Origin: Planctomycetota bacterium
GTDB lineage: Bacteria; Planctomycetota; UBA1135; UBA2386
Direction of reading: 5' to 3'
Assembly (NCBI GenBank): GCA_020851075.1
Contig: JADZDL010000402.1
Location: 1-46,399, forward strand
DNA: 46,399 nt
A program made the position numbers and the translations under genes. Below, in pieces: positions 25,827-33,842 of the stretch (positions within the stretch are counted from its first letter, which is position 1; the number at the start of each line of letters is the position of its first letter). Under the pieces are notes generated by a model. The model saw nothing but the letters and a program-made list of their open reading frames with translations. It searched no databases and was not told the origin of the DNA.

Positions 25827-26498
25827 GTGCAGCACCTACGCGCCAACACCCCCCGGTTGCCCTGCCTCGGCACGAGCCCACCGTGGACGCCCGTGGTGCT
25901 GACAGCGCTGATGGGCTTGCTCTGCTACGGCTGCCAGAGCGCCGCCGACCCGATTTCGGGCCCGGTGGCAGAATCGACCTTCCTAGCATCGACCATCGAA
26001 CGCCACCCGGACGGTGCCCTGGCCAAGGGGCTGCTCAGCGCGCCGACGACGATCCACGGCATGCCGTGCCAGGGGTGGGTTCGCCTGCTCCCCGACGGGC
26101 GGCTCAGCTCTTGGGAACTCGCCGCGAACACGACGATCCAAGGCCACGAACTGCCGGCCGCGAGCTACGTCTGGCTGGATGACGAGGCGCGGCTACAGAC
26201 CTGCTTCCTGTCGCGCGACACGACGATCCAGGGCTTCCTCTGCCGCGGTGGCCCGTTCAAGATCGCGACGAGCTTCCACACCTCGGGCACCTTGCGGGCG
26301 TTCTTCCCGCGGGCGCCGGTCACGATCGACGGCATCACCTGCGCATCCACGACCCAGGCGCCGGTCGTTCTGTACGAGGACGGCAAACTCGCCAGCTGCC
26401 GCCTGGCAACGGACACGACGATCCACGGCGCGACCGTTCGTTCGGGCTCGACGATTCACCTGGCCCCTGATGGCCACCGGATCGAAGCGCCACGCTGA
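25827..26498 (+). CDS. Secreted or lipid-anchored protein with TTIxG repeats
   Basis: I do not recognise a named family. From GTG 25827 the product has 223 residues with a hydrophobic stretch ending LLCYGC (Cys36), a likely lipoprotein signal with a long N-region; an internal ATG near 25908 would give a short signal. The rest holds five copies of a motif T-T-I-H/Q-G or V-T-I-D-G (APTTIHG, ANTTIQG, RDTTIQG, APVTIDG, TDTTIHG), spaced about 26-42 residues, each followed by a segment with DG or DE and L-x-x-C/W. Alternating hydrophobic/polar residues suggest a small beta-solenoid or MORN-like repeat fold. It probably shares a transcript with the TetR gene. Confidence 0.65.
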   Translation: MQHLRANTPRLPCLGTSPPWTPVVLTALMGLLCYGCQSAADPISGPVAESTFLASTIERHPDGALAKGLLSAPTTIHGMPCQGWVRLLPDGRLSSWELAANTTIQGHELPAASYVWLDDEARLQTCFLSRDTTIQGFLCRGGPFKIATSFHTSGTLRAFFPRAPVTIDGITCASTTQAPVVLYEDGKLASCRLATDTTIHGATVRSGSTIHLAPDGHRIEAPR

Positions 26499-26522
26499 CC
26501 CCGCGCTCTGCGACCCCGTTCC

Positions 26523-26771
26523 CTACCGGGGCTTCTCGATCAGCGAATCGATCAGCTCCTGCATCTGCTCGATCGCATGCTTGTGCTCCGTGGACTGCCG
26601 CTCGAGCGACTGGATGGCATCGCGGGCCTGGGTGAGAACGAGTTCGCAAGCGCGGCGCAGGCCATCGCTTAGCTCCGACATCCGCACCGATTCCTTCGGA
26701 ATCTGGAGCTTTTGCGAGAGGTCGGCGGCGACTTGGGCCACGGCGGTGGCGACACAAGCATGATTTGGCAT
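26523..26771 (-). CDS. Small hypothetical coiled-coil protein
   Basis: An 82-residue protein with no recognised family. It is almost entirely helical. The second half (SDGLRRACELVLTQARDAIQ and the following LERQSTEHKHAIEQM) has heptad-like hydrophobic spacing, suggesting a short coiled coil or oligomer. No signal peptide is present. It ends 24 bases from the convergent repeat-lipoprotein gene. ATG 26771 was chosen; the frame is open to 26822 but those upstream residues look unrelated. Moderate confidence that it is expressed, based on compact composition and fit between neighbours. Confidence 0.5.
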   Translation of the reverse strand: MPNHACVATAVAQVAADLSQKLQIPKESVRMSELSDGLRRACELVLTQARDAIQSLERQSTEHKHAIEQMQELIDSLIEKPR

Positions 26772-26881
26772 AGGCGAGATGACGGAAATCGTAGCTATGC
26801 GGGCCCGCGAAAGCACGGTCACCAGTCAGAATCCGTTACCTCACCCTAGTTTGTGACAACCAGGATCGCGCCGGGGAGCCC

Positions 26882-28798
26882 TCAGGGCAGCGTCGGCCCC
26901 GAAACCTCGCGAACCCCAGCCGCAGCCTCAGCACCGGCGGCCTCACGAAGCTTCAGGAACAGGTCATTCATGAGAAACGGCTTCGTCACGATCGGCACGC
27001 GACAGCGAGCCGCAAACGCTGCTGCATCGGGCGAGACGAGGTCCCCGGTCAGGAAGATGACTCGCTGGAGAAGCGAGGGCGCCTTCGCCAACAACAGGTC
27101 ATGAAACCCGATGCCCGCGATGCCTGGCATCCGCAAGTCGCACGCAATCGCATCAAACGTCTCCCCGTTGGTCAGGAGCCGTTCGAGGGCAACTTCCGCG
27201 CACTCTGCTTCCACAACCTGCCAACCCTCACTCTGGGCACGCCGCACGATCGTCGCGCGCACCATGGGTTCGTCGTCGATACACAGCAGACGAAGTCCTG
27301 GACGGTTGGCAGTCGCCGGCTCGCGGTGCTCTCGAAGCGGCGGGCGCGCCGTCAGCTTCAGGCCAGGTGAGTGGTTGGCACAAGGCAGGGTCACGACAAA
27401 ACGCGCTCCACCCCCTGGCCGCTCACCGACCTCGATCAAGCCACCGTGTTTGTCGACCAACGCCTTCGCCACGGCGAGCCCGAGCCCGGTGCCCTTGGTC
27501 GCCTGCTTCGTGCTCCAGAACGGCTCAAAAACGTGTTTACGATCCGCAGGTGATACCCCCGGTCCCTGGTCATCAACCAATAGGCGAACGTGCTCCAAGG
27601 TCACTTCTGTGGCGAGCACGACCAGACCTCCCGCCGCGGACACCTGCAGTGCGTTCGCGAGCAGGTTCGTGAGCACCTGCTCGAGGGCCGCCGGCTCGGC
27701 GTGCAAGATGCAATGCTCGGGCGCCAGCTGCAGATCGAGGCGAACTAACGCCTGCCCAAACTGCGGCCGAAACCCATCTGCCACGCGGCGAACCAACGCC
27801 TCTACATCCACAGGCTCGCGCGTGGCGGGCGCCTGCCGCCCGAGAATGGAGAGACGCTGCACGATGTTGCGACAACGCTCGGCCTGCTCGGTCACGACCC
27901 TGGCCGCGTGACGGCGCACGTCAGGCGACTCGCTCGCGAGTTCTTCGGCGTGACCGAGAATGGCTGTGAGCGGGTTGTTGATCTCGTGGGCTACGCCACT
28001 CACGAGCAGACTCATCGCGCGAGTCTTCTCCCCGCGCTCGAAGCGCTCCCGCAGCTGGTCCCGCTCGGCCAAAGCGCGCAGCTCGGCATTCTGGGCCTGC
28101 TGCATGACCAAGACGACCATGCCAGTCGAGAGCACGACCTGCAGCGTCAGGTCGACGAACGAGTTCATCTGCAGAGGGATGTTCCAGATCGTGCTCGAGA
28201 TCGGGCTCAGCAGTCCAACGGCGATGGTGCACACGCTGTAGACAAGCCACACAAACGCCCAGGCCCACAACACGCTGGCGACGACGAATCGCCCCATCTG
28301 CCGCTGCTCGCCCAGACGCGAGCGCAGCAGCCACGCGCTGTAGGCAAAGGCCAGCATCACCGGCAGGGCCTGCGCAAGCAGGATGGCTTCGATGGTGGGC
28401 AATGCCGCTCCCAGCCCCGCGCCCAAGGCAAAAAGCGCCATCGCATTCAGCCATGGAGACCGCACCCACCAGCCACCGCGGAGTTCAGCGACACCACCGA
28501 CGAGACACCAAAGGAACAGGAACTTCCCAGCCAGATAGACGCCATAGAACAAGCGCGTCATCGGCAGCCCCTCACTCACGATGGCGACGTCTCCCATATG
28601 GCGATGCGCCAACAGAAATCGCCACGACACCCCCGCCAAACCAAGACCGAGCCCGATGAATGCCACGAACCAACGTCGCACCCACGGCGCCTGCTTTGGT
28701 GCAAGGGCCGCAAAGAACGCCGCGAACACCCAGGCGATGATGCACTGGATGAACAGGCAGATCAGGGCGAAGAACCCGGTGTTGTCGAGGAAGAACAT
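26882..28798 (-). CDS. Membrane hybrid histidine kinase with C-terminal receiver
   Basis: The 638-residue protein has about seven transmembrane helices (residues 5-235), a short coiled linker, a HisKA domain with GVAHEINNPLTAILGHAEEL (phospho-His271), a HATPase domain with N-box NLLANALQV, G1 DDQGPGV and G2 GTGLGLAV, and a receiver with IDDEP, phospho-Asp554 (ACDLRMPG) and a TKPF lysine. The HEINNPL form of the H-box is common in NtrB/ZraS-like families. All catalytic motifs are intact, unlike the kinase at 1567. No output regulator is adjacent, so a partner is encoded elsewhere. The signal is unknown; the sensor is integral membrane without a large periplasmic domain. Confidence 0.9.
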   Translation of the reverse strand: MFFLDNTGFFALICLFIQCIIAWVFAAFFAALAPKQAPWVRRWFVAFIGLGLGLAGVSWRFLLAHRHMGDVAIVSEGLPMTRLFYGVYLAGKFLFLWCLVGGVAELRGGWWVRSPWLNAMALFALGAGLGAALPTIEAILLAQALPVMLAFAYSAWLLRSRLGEQRQMGRFVVASVLWAWAFVWLVYSVCTIAVGLLSPISSTIWNIPLQMNSFVDLTLQVVLSTGMVVLVMQQAQNAELRALAERDQLRERFERGEKTRAMSLLVSGVAHEINNPLTAILGHAEELASESPDVRRHAARVVTEQAERCRNIVQRLSILGRQAPATREPVDVEALVRRVADGFRPQFGQALVRLDLQLAPEHCILHAEPAALEQVLTNLLANALQVSAAGGLVVLATEVTLEHVRLLVDDQGPGVSPADRKHVFEPFWSTKQATKGTGLGLAVAKALVDKHGGLIEVGERPGGGARFVVTLPCANHSPGLKLTARPPLREHREPATANRPGLRLLCIDDEPMVRATIVRRAQSEGWQVVEAECAEVALERLLTNGETFDAIACDLRMPGIAGIGFHDLLLAKAPSLLQRVIFLTGDLVSPDAAAFAARCRVPIVTKPFLMNDLFLKLREAAGAEAAAGVREVSGPTLP

Positions 28799-28857
28799 CG
28801 GACGGAGGTGGACCCCGAGCCTATCCCTGTCCTGCTACCTGGGCGAGGTCGGTTCGC

Positions 28858-29610
28858 CTATTTGCCCGCAAGAAACGCAAAGCGCTGAAATACGAACTCT
28901 GGCAGAGCACGCACGATGCACATCACCAAAGCCCACGTCCGTGGCACATAGACGACGTGCCAGCGGCGCTCCATTGCGTTCACGATCGCGCGCGCGGCGG
29001 CCCGCTTCTCACCCCACAGGAAGTTCTGCGGATGCCCTGCGGACATTGGCGTATCCACGGGCCCAAGCTTGATATTGTGAACGCGCACGCCCGCGTGATA
29101 GAGGCGACTGCGCAGGCCTTCGAGATAGCAACTGAGCCCTCGCTTTGCGGCGCCATAAGTGTAATTGCGCGGCCGACCTCGCTCGCCGGCCACCGAAGTG
29201 ATCACCGCCAGATGGCCGTGCCCCTGCCGTTCGCAATAGGTCGCCAAGGGCATGAGCAAGGCGACTGCACTCGTGAAGTTCGTGGTAAGAACCTGCTCGG
29301 CGTAGACAACCTCGCGTTCGCTGCGCGCCTGATCCCCCAGATAACCATGCGCGATCAGCGCGCGGTCCAGGCCACCAAGGCACTCCATCGCGCGCGCAAC
29401 CCGGGCCTCGGCCTTCTCGCACTGATCAAGATCTCCACACTCGTGCCCGATCACCGCTGGCCCGAGCTGCTGGAGCAGCGCCTGCATCTTCTCCGGGTTT
29501 CTGCCGAACAAGTACAGCCGGTCGCCGCGGCGAGCACACACCACGGCAACCTCGGCCGCGATTGCCGAAGTAGAGCCGAATATGAGGGTCTTTCGTGGGG
29601 GGTTGGACAT
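28858..29610 (-). CDS. Short-chain dehydrogenase/reductase
   Basis: This 250-residue SDR has an N-terminal nucleotide loop LIFGSTSAIAAEVA (a GxxxAIA variant of TGxxxGIG), a LFGRNPEK segment that suggests NADP preference, the catalytic serine in ITSVAG and YTYGAAK with Tyr and Lys. KLGPVDTPMSAG is the usual post-catalytic segment. The non-canonical loop and a hydrophobic C-terminus (TWALVMCIVRALPEFVFQRF) recall membrane-associated members such as DprE2, which reduces a decaprenyl-phospho sugar; this is a resemblance only. A GT-C arabinosyltransferase-like gene lies in the same window. ATG 29610 precedes the fold directly. Confidence 0.83.
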   Translation of the reverse strand: MSNPPRKTLIFGSTSAIAAEVAVVCARRGDRLYLFGRNPEKMQALLQQLGPAVIGHECGDLDQCEKAEARVARAMECLGGLDRALIAHGYLGDQARSEREVVYAEQVLTTNFTSAVALLMPLATYCERQGHGHLAVITSVAGERGRPRNYTYGAAKRGLSCYLEGLRSRLYHAGVRVHNIKLGPVDTPMSAGHPQNFLWGEKRAAARAIVNAMERRWHVVYVPRTWALVMCIVRALPEFVFQRFAFLAGK

Positions 29611-29714
29611 GAATCCGTGAACACCAGCGCCATCGAGATTGTCGGCCATGGCAAGGGCAGAACTCGACCATCGTGCCCTCAAGTTCGTAGTCCCAGAAGC
29701 TCGATTGCAGAGAA

Positions 29715-30770
29715 GTGAACACGTCTCCTTCTGCCACTCCATCCTCAGGCACCAGCCTCGTCGCCGAACCGGTCGCCGAGACGGCTTCGGCGACCGAACA
29801 GGTCGAGAACCTGCTTCACACCCTCGAACGCATGCGCCTCGTGTTCGATCTCGAGAACGTGCAGGCCCGCGCCGGCCTGCAGGCCGTGCAGCAGAGCATC
29901 GCGTCCACGTTGCAGTTCAACCACGACATCCTGTCGGCGTTTGAAGACATCCAGAACGAAGGCAACCAACTCGTCGCGCAGGCTTCGCAGATCCACACGT
30001 CTTCGGTGGAACTCACGAGCTTGCTCGGCAAGGTCAATGACAAGGTCCACCGGATGAACGAGAGCGTTGTGGAGATCTCGCGCATCCTCCAGGGCATCGA
30101 GGATGTTGCCGACCAGACCAACCTGCTCGCCTTGAATGCCACCATCGAAGCTGCACGCGCTGGCGAAGCCGGCAAGGGATTCGGTGTCGTCGCCAACGAA
30201 GTGAAACAGCTGTCCAAACAGACCGCGGGGCTCGTCGGACGCATTTCGGAGCTCACCCGTTCGATCTCCACTCACGCCACCGACGTGCAGGCCTCGATCG
30301 GCAAAGCCGCCAATAACAGCCAGACCACGCGCGATGCGGTTTCGCTATTCAACACGAGCATTCTCGACACGTTCCGCAACACCGACCGCGCGACGAACAA
30401 CCTCGGCCGCTCCAACAACCGCGTGTTCATGGCGCTCGCCAAACTCGATCACGTGATCTGGAAGATCAACACCTACCTCTCGGTCCTGCGTCGCGAGGAG
30501 AGGTTCAAGTTCGTCGACCACAACAATTGCCGCCTGGGCAAGTGGTATAACGAGGGTGACGGGCGCGCCAAGTTCGGCACCTGTGGCAGCTTTGGCAAGG
30601 TGGAAGCGCCGCACGCCGAGGTCCACAAGGCGACGCGACAGGTGTTTGCGCTGCTGGGTGACGTCGAAGGCAACTACGACGCAATCATCGAAGCACTTCA
30701 GAAGATGGAGCGGGGCAGCGATGAGATCTTCCGCCTGCTCGACGTCGTGCTCACCGAACGCGAAGCGTAG
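29715..30770 (+). CDS. Soluble methyl-accepting chemotaxis-like protein with C-terminal zinc-binding CZB domain
   Basis: The 351-residue protein starts at GTG 29715. It lacks transmembrane helices. A coiled-coil signalling region carries the hairpin tip of MCP proteins: [20 protein letters not shown] and then [18 protein letters not shown], with the contact glutamate/arginine pattern for CheA/CheW. The C-terminal CZB domain has [15 protein letters not shown] and HAEVHKATR, the His/Cys set that binds zinc in such domains. CZB receptors sense zinc or hypochlorous acid through that site. No Che gene is nearby. The protein is about half the length of typical MCPs. The start overlaps none of the SDR gene. 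Confidence 0.87.
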   Translation: MNTSPSATPSSGTSLVAEPVAETASATEQVENLLHTLERMRLVFDLENVQARAGLQAVQQSIASTLQFNHDILSAFEDIQNEGNQLVAQASQIHTSSVELTSLLGKVNDKVHRMNESVVEISRILQGIEDVADQTNLLALNATIEAARAGEAGKGFGVVANEVKQLSKQTAGLVGRISELTRSISTHATDVQASIGKAANNSQTTRDAVSLFNTSILDTFRNTDRATNNLGRSNNRVFMALAKLDHVIWKINTYLSVLRREERFKFVDHNNCRLGKWYNEGDGRAKFGTCGSFGKVEAPHAEVHKATRQVFALLGDVEGNYDAIIEALQKMERGSDEIFRLLDVVLTEREA

Positions 30771-30779
30771 GCGCTACGC
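30765..30779. terminator. Palindrome holding both convergent stop codons
   Basis: Bases 30765-30770 (GCGTAG) pair with 30774-30779 (CTACGC) around a 3-base loop. Each arm contains the TAG stop of one of the two convergent genes. The stem is short and has no U-tract, so it could act as a weak bidirectional terminator or be a coincidence of the abutting stops. Confidence 0.35.
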
Positions 30780-30899
30780 GACCGTCTTCCTGCGCCTCAG
30801 AAACACGAAGCAGAGCACGACGAGGCCTACGGCCCCGGCTGCAATGAGCAGCCACTGATACTCCGAGGGAGGGGTCGTGACGACAATGTCGAGCAGCAT
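30774..30899 (-). CDS. 41-residue single-pass membrane protein
   Basis: The reverse strand encodes 41 residues from ATG 30899 to TAG at 30774. The peptide begins MLLDIVVTTPPSEYQ, continues with a hydrophobic helix (WLLIAAGAVGLVVLCFVFL) and ends RRRKTVA. The sequence resembles the tail of sorting-signal proteins (small polar patch, helix, basic end) but stands alone. It is convergent with the chemoreceptor gene: the two TAG stops form a perfect inverted repeat at 30765-30779. A weak GGGAACGAG lies about 13 bases upstream of the start. No family recognised. Confidence 0.5.
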   Translation of the reverse strand: MLLDIVVTTPPSEYQWLLIAAGAVGLVVLCFVFLRRRKTVA

Positions 30900-31191
30900 G
30901 GCACGACGATGCTCGTTCCCCGCGATCGGGTCAACTGGTCACCGCCAGCCTGGCGCCCGCCACGGTTGCGTCGCGTGCCCGCCGAATATCCCTTAACACA
31001 TTTTCTTGCATGCCCTTACGGCGGAGACCACAGTGCTCTCCCGGCGCATCGAGCAAGTGCGATTCGAAAGCTGCGAAGAATCCCGCGCCCCGCCCATCGG
31101 CACCCTTGATCCCTGACCGGCGCGTCGCAATCCTGGTTCCCCCACTTTGACGCCGCCGTCCGCGGCGCACCTGAAGAACCCGCACCAAACC
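30900..31191 (+). promoter_or_regulatory. Intergenic region upstream of htpG
   Basis: This 292-base stretch holds no convincing gene; a 66-codon frame on the plus strand is rich in Pro, Arg and His and has no recognisable content. The only AT-rich patch is at about 30985-31010. It includes TTAACA (30993-30998), which could be a -35 element, but no good -10 follows at the right spacing. I do not see a CIRCE (TTAGCACTC/GAGTGCTAA) repeat, so HrcA control of htpG is not supported. Confidence 0.3.
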
Positions 31192-33087
31192 ATGTCTACG
31201 ACCGTCGAGAAGCACGTATTCCAAGCCGAGGTCAACGAGGTCCTCTCGCTCGTCGTCAATTCCCTCTACTCCCACCGCGAGGTGTTCCTGCGCGAGCTCA
31301 TCAGCAACGCAGCCGACGCCATCGATCAGCTCAACTTCCGGTCGCTCACCGAGCACACCCTGCTCGGCGGCGACAAGGACCTGCGCATCGAACTGATCCG
31401 CGACGAGAAGGCCAACACGCTGACGATCCGCGACAACGGCGTCGGCATGACGCGCGAGGAACTGATCTCGCACCTCGGCACGATCGCACGTTCGGGCAGC
31501 AAGAAGCTCATGCAGTCGCTGTCCGCGGAGCAGAAGAAGGACATCACGCTGATCGGCCAGTTTGGCGTCGGCTTCTACAGCGCGTTCCTGGTGGCCGATT
31601 CGGTGACCGTGGTCTCGCGCAAAGCCGGCAGTGAAGATGCCTGGGTCTGGGAAAGCGAAGCCAAGGGTGACTTTGAAGTCCGCCCCGGCCAGCGCAACCA
31701 GCGCGGCACGGATGTCATCCTGCACCTGAAGGACGACGCCAAGGAGTACGCCGAAGAGTGGCCTGTGCGCGAAGTCGTGCGCAAGTACAGCGACTACGTG
31801 CGCTGGCCGATCAAGATGGAGGTCGAGCAGGGCCACGGTGACGACAAGAAGATCGAGTGGATCACGCTGAATGCGGCGCGCGCCCTGTGGACGCGCAGCA
31901 AGTCCGAACTCGACGATGCGCAGTACCAGGAGTTCTACAAGGCGCTCTCGCACGATTGGCAGGAGCCGCTCGCGTGGACCCACTTCAAGGTGGAAGGCAC
32001 GCACGAACTCGCGGGCCTGCTCTACATCCCGAGCAAGGCGCCGTTCGATCTCGTCGAGAAGCGCAAGGGTGGCGTGCGCCTGTTCGTGAAGCGCGTGTTC
32101 ATCATGGACGACGCGCAGGAGATCGTGCCCGAATGGCTGCGCTTCCTGCGCGGCGTCGTCGACAGCGAAGACCTGCCGCTCAACGTGTCGCGCGAGATCC
32201 TGCAGAAGGACGCAACGACGCGCTTCATCAAGAAGCAGGTTGTGGGCAAGACGATCTCGCTGCTCGAAGACCTCGCCAAGGAAGGCGAGACCGAACGCAC
32301 CGTCGATGGCGAGACCAAGAAGGTGCGCCGCTACGAGACGTTCTGGGAGGAGTTTGGCCGCGTGCTCAAGGAAGGCGTCTACCACGACATCGAGTCGCGC
32401 GAGCGCCTCGCCGGCCTGCTGCGCTTCCACAGCTCGAGCAACGACGGCTGGCACGGGCTGCAGGACTACGTGGCGCGCATGCCCGCCGACCAGAAGTCGA
32501 TCTACTACGTCGCGGCCGACAGCCTGGCTACGGCGAAGGCGAGCCCGCACATCGAAGCGCTGAAGAAGCGCGGCTTCGAAGTGCTGCTGATGACGGACAC
32601 CATCGACGAGTGGATCGTCGATGCGCTGCGCGAGTTCGACGGCAAGCCGTTTGTCTCGGCTGCCAAGGGCGCGCTCGACCTGCCCGAGTCCGACGAACAG
32701 AAGCAGGCGAAGGAAGAGAAGCAGAAGCACTTCGGCCCGATGCTCGAACGCGTGCAGAAGGTGCTCGACGCCAACGTCAAGACCGTGCGCGTCACCGACC
32801 GCCTCACGGACTCGCCCGCGTGCCTCGTCAGCGACGAGCACGGCATGAGCGCGCGCCAGGAACGGGTGCTGCGCGAGGCTGGTCACGAGGTGCCCAACCA
32901 GAAGCGCATCCTCGAACTGAATCCCGACCACGCGGTCGTGAAGAAGATGGAAGCGCTGCAGGACGAGGCCCAGTTTGCCGACTGGTCGAGCCTGCTCTAC
33001 GACCAGGCACTGCTCGCCGAAGGCACGCTGCCGGCGGATCCCGCGGCGTTCAGCAAGCGGGTCGCAGCGCTGATGGCCAAGGCCTGA
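31192..33087 (+). CDS. htpG: Chaperone HtpG (Hsp90)
   Basis: At 631 residues the protein has the usual HtpG length. The GHKL ATPase domain has RELISNAADAIDQL, DNGVGM, GTIARSGSK and GQFGVGFYSAFLVAD; the middle domain contains WEEFGRVLKEGVYHDIESRE and PLNVSREILQKD; the C-terminal dimerisation domain closes the protein. HtpG is a cytoplasmic ATP-dependent chaperone that remodels client proteins with DnaK. ATG 31192 gives the standard MSTTVEKHVFQAEV start; the in-frame opening at 31147 adds 15 unrelated residues. A strong hairpin lies just downstream of the stop. Confidence 0.97.
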   Translation: MSTTVEKHVFQAEVNEVLSLVVNSLYSHREVFLRELISNAADAIDQLNFRSLTEHTLLGGDKDLRIELIRDEKANTLTIRDNGVGMTREELISHLGTIARSGSKKLMQSLSAEQKKDITLIGQFGVGFYSAFLVADSVTVVSRKAGSEDAWVWESEAKGDFEVRPGQRNQRGTDVILHLKDDAKEYAEEWPVREVVRKYSDYVRWPIKMEVEQGHGDDKKIEWITLNAARALWTRSKSELDDAQYQEFYKALSHDWQEPLAWTHFKVEGTHELAGLLYIPSKAPFDLVEKRKGGVRLFVKRVFIMDDAQEIVPEWLRFLRGVVDSEDLPLNVSREILQKDATTRFIKKQVVGKTISLLEDLAKEGETERTVDGETKKVRRYETFWEEFGRVLKEGVYHDIESRERLAGLLRFHSSSNDGWHGLQDYVARMPADQKSIYYVAADSLATAKASPHIEALKKRGFEVLLMTDTIDEWIVDALREFDGKPFVSAAKGALDLPESDEQKQAKEEKQKHFGPMLERVQKVLDANVKTVRVTDRLTDSPACLVSDEHGMSARQERVLREAGHEVPNQKRILELNPDHAVVKKMEALQDEAQFADWSSLLYDQALLAEGTLPADPAAFSKRVAALMAKA

Positions 33088-33096
33088 AGCGCCGAC

Positions 33097-33121
33097 GCGC
33101 CCCTGGGCCTGGCAGGGGCGC
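33097..33121 (+). terminator. Hairpin downstream of htpG
   Basis: A perfect 9-pair GC-rich stem joins 33097-33105 (GCGCCCCTG) with 33113-33121 (CAGGGGCGC) around a 7-base loop, starting 10 bases after the htpG stop. No U-tract follows, so it may be an intrinsic terminator of the tail-less type or an mRNA 3'-end stabiliser. Confidence 0.5.
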
Positions 33122-33176
33122 ACCAGAAGCTTGTGCAGACGCGCGCGAGCGACTAAGCCGGTGGCCGCACCAACCA

Positions 33177-33830
33177 ATGGAACCGACGACCACCCCCGCA
33201 CAGCTCCTCGAGCGCCTGCAATGGCGCTATGCCACCAAGCAGTTCGACCCCGCGCGCCCGATCGCCCCTGACGCGTGGGCGGCGCTCGAAGATGCGCTCG
33301 TGCTCGCCCCATCTTCGTTCGGGCTGCAGCCCTGGAAGTTCCTGGTCGTCGAGGACCCGGCCCTTCGCCAGCAACTGCGCACAGCGTCGTGGAATCAGTC
33401 GCAGATCACCGACGCGAGCAAACTCGTGGTGTTCCTTGGTCTGCGCACCATGACCATCGAAGACATCGACCGCTACCTGCAGCGGACCAGTGAAGTCCGC
33501 GGTTTACCCGTGAGCACGTTCGACGGTTACCGCAAGGTGCTCGTCAACTTTGTGCAGAGCGGGTGGGCTAGCAAGGACCTGCTGGGCTGGAATACGCGGC
33601 AGGTCTACATCGCGCTCGGTCAATTCATGACGAGCGCCGCGATGCTCGGCATCGACACCTGCCCGATGGAAGGCATCGATATGGCCGCCTACGACCGCAT
33701 TCTCGGTCTTGGCGACAGCCCGTTCACGACCGTGTGCGCGTGCACCGCTGGACATCGCAGCGCCGCCGACAAGTATGCGGCGACGCCCAAAGTCCGCTAT
33801 GCGAAGGACGCCGTCATCGAACGGCGGTAA
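33177..33830 (+). CDS. Nitroreductase family oxidoreductase (NfsB-like)
   Basis: This 217-residue flavoprotein matches the NfsB/NfnB-type nitroreductase family. RYATKQFDPARPI holds the FMN-phosphate-binding Arg/Lys region, LAPSSFGLQPWKFLVVED is the second FMN contact block, and GQFMTSAAMLGIDTCPMEGID and the late KVRYAKDAVIE are typical. These enzymes use NAD(P)H to reduce nitroaromatics, quinones or flavins in the cytoplasm. ATG 33177 is the only good start. It follows htpG by 89 bases with the hairpin between them, so it may be transcribed separately. Confidence 0.9.
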   Translation: MEPTTTPAQLLERLQWRYATKQFDPARPIAPDAWAALEDALVLAPSSFGLQPWKFLVVEDPALRQQLRTASWNQSQITDASKLVVFLGLRTMTIEDIDRYLQRTSEVRGLPVSTFDGYRKVLVNFVQSGWASKDLLGWNTRQVYIALGQFMTSAAMLGIDTCPMEGIDMAAYDRILGLGDSPFTTVCACTAGHRSAADKYAATPKVRYAKDAVIERR

Positions 33831-33842
33831 GCACCCGACGCC

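Noticed and set aside
30900..31191. CIRCE heat-shock operator upstream of htpG
   Set aside because: Neither TTAGCACTC nor its inverted partner is present in the upstream region.
30931..33312. Long minus-strand open frame opposite htpG
   Set aside because: It mirrors htpG, whose conserved motifs are unmistakable; the antisense product has no recognisable fold.
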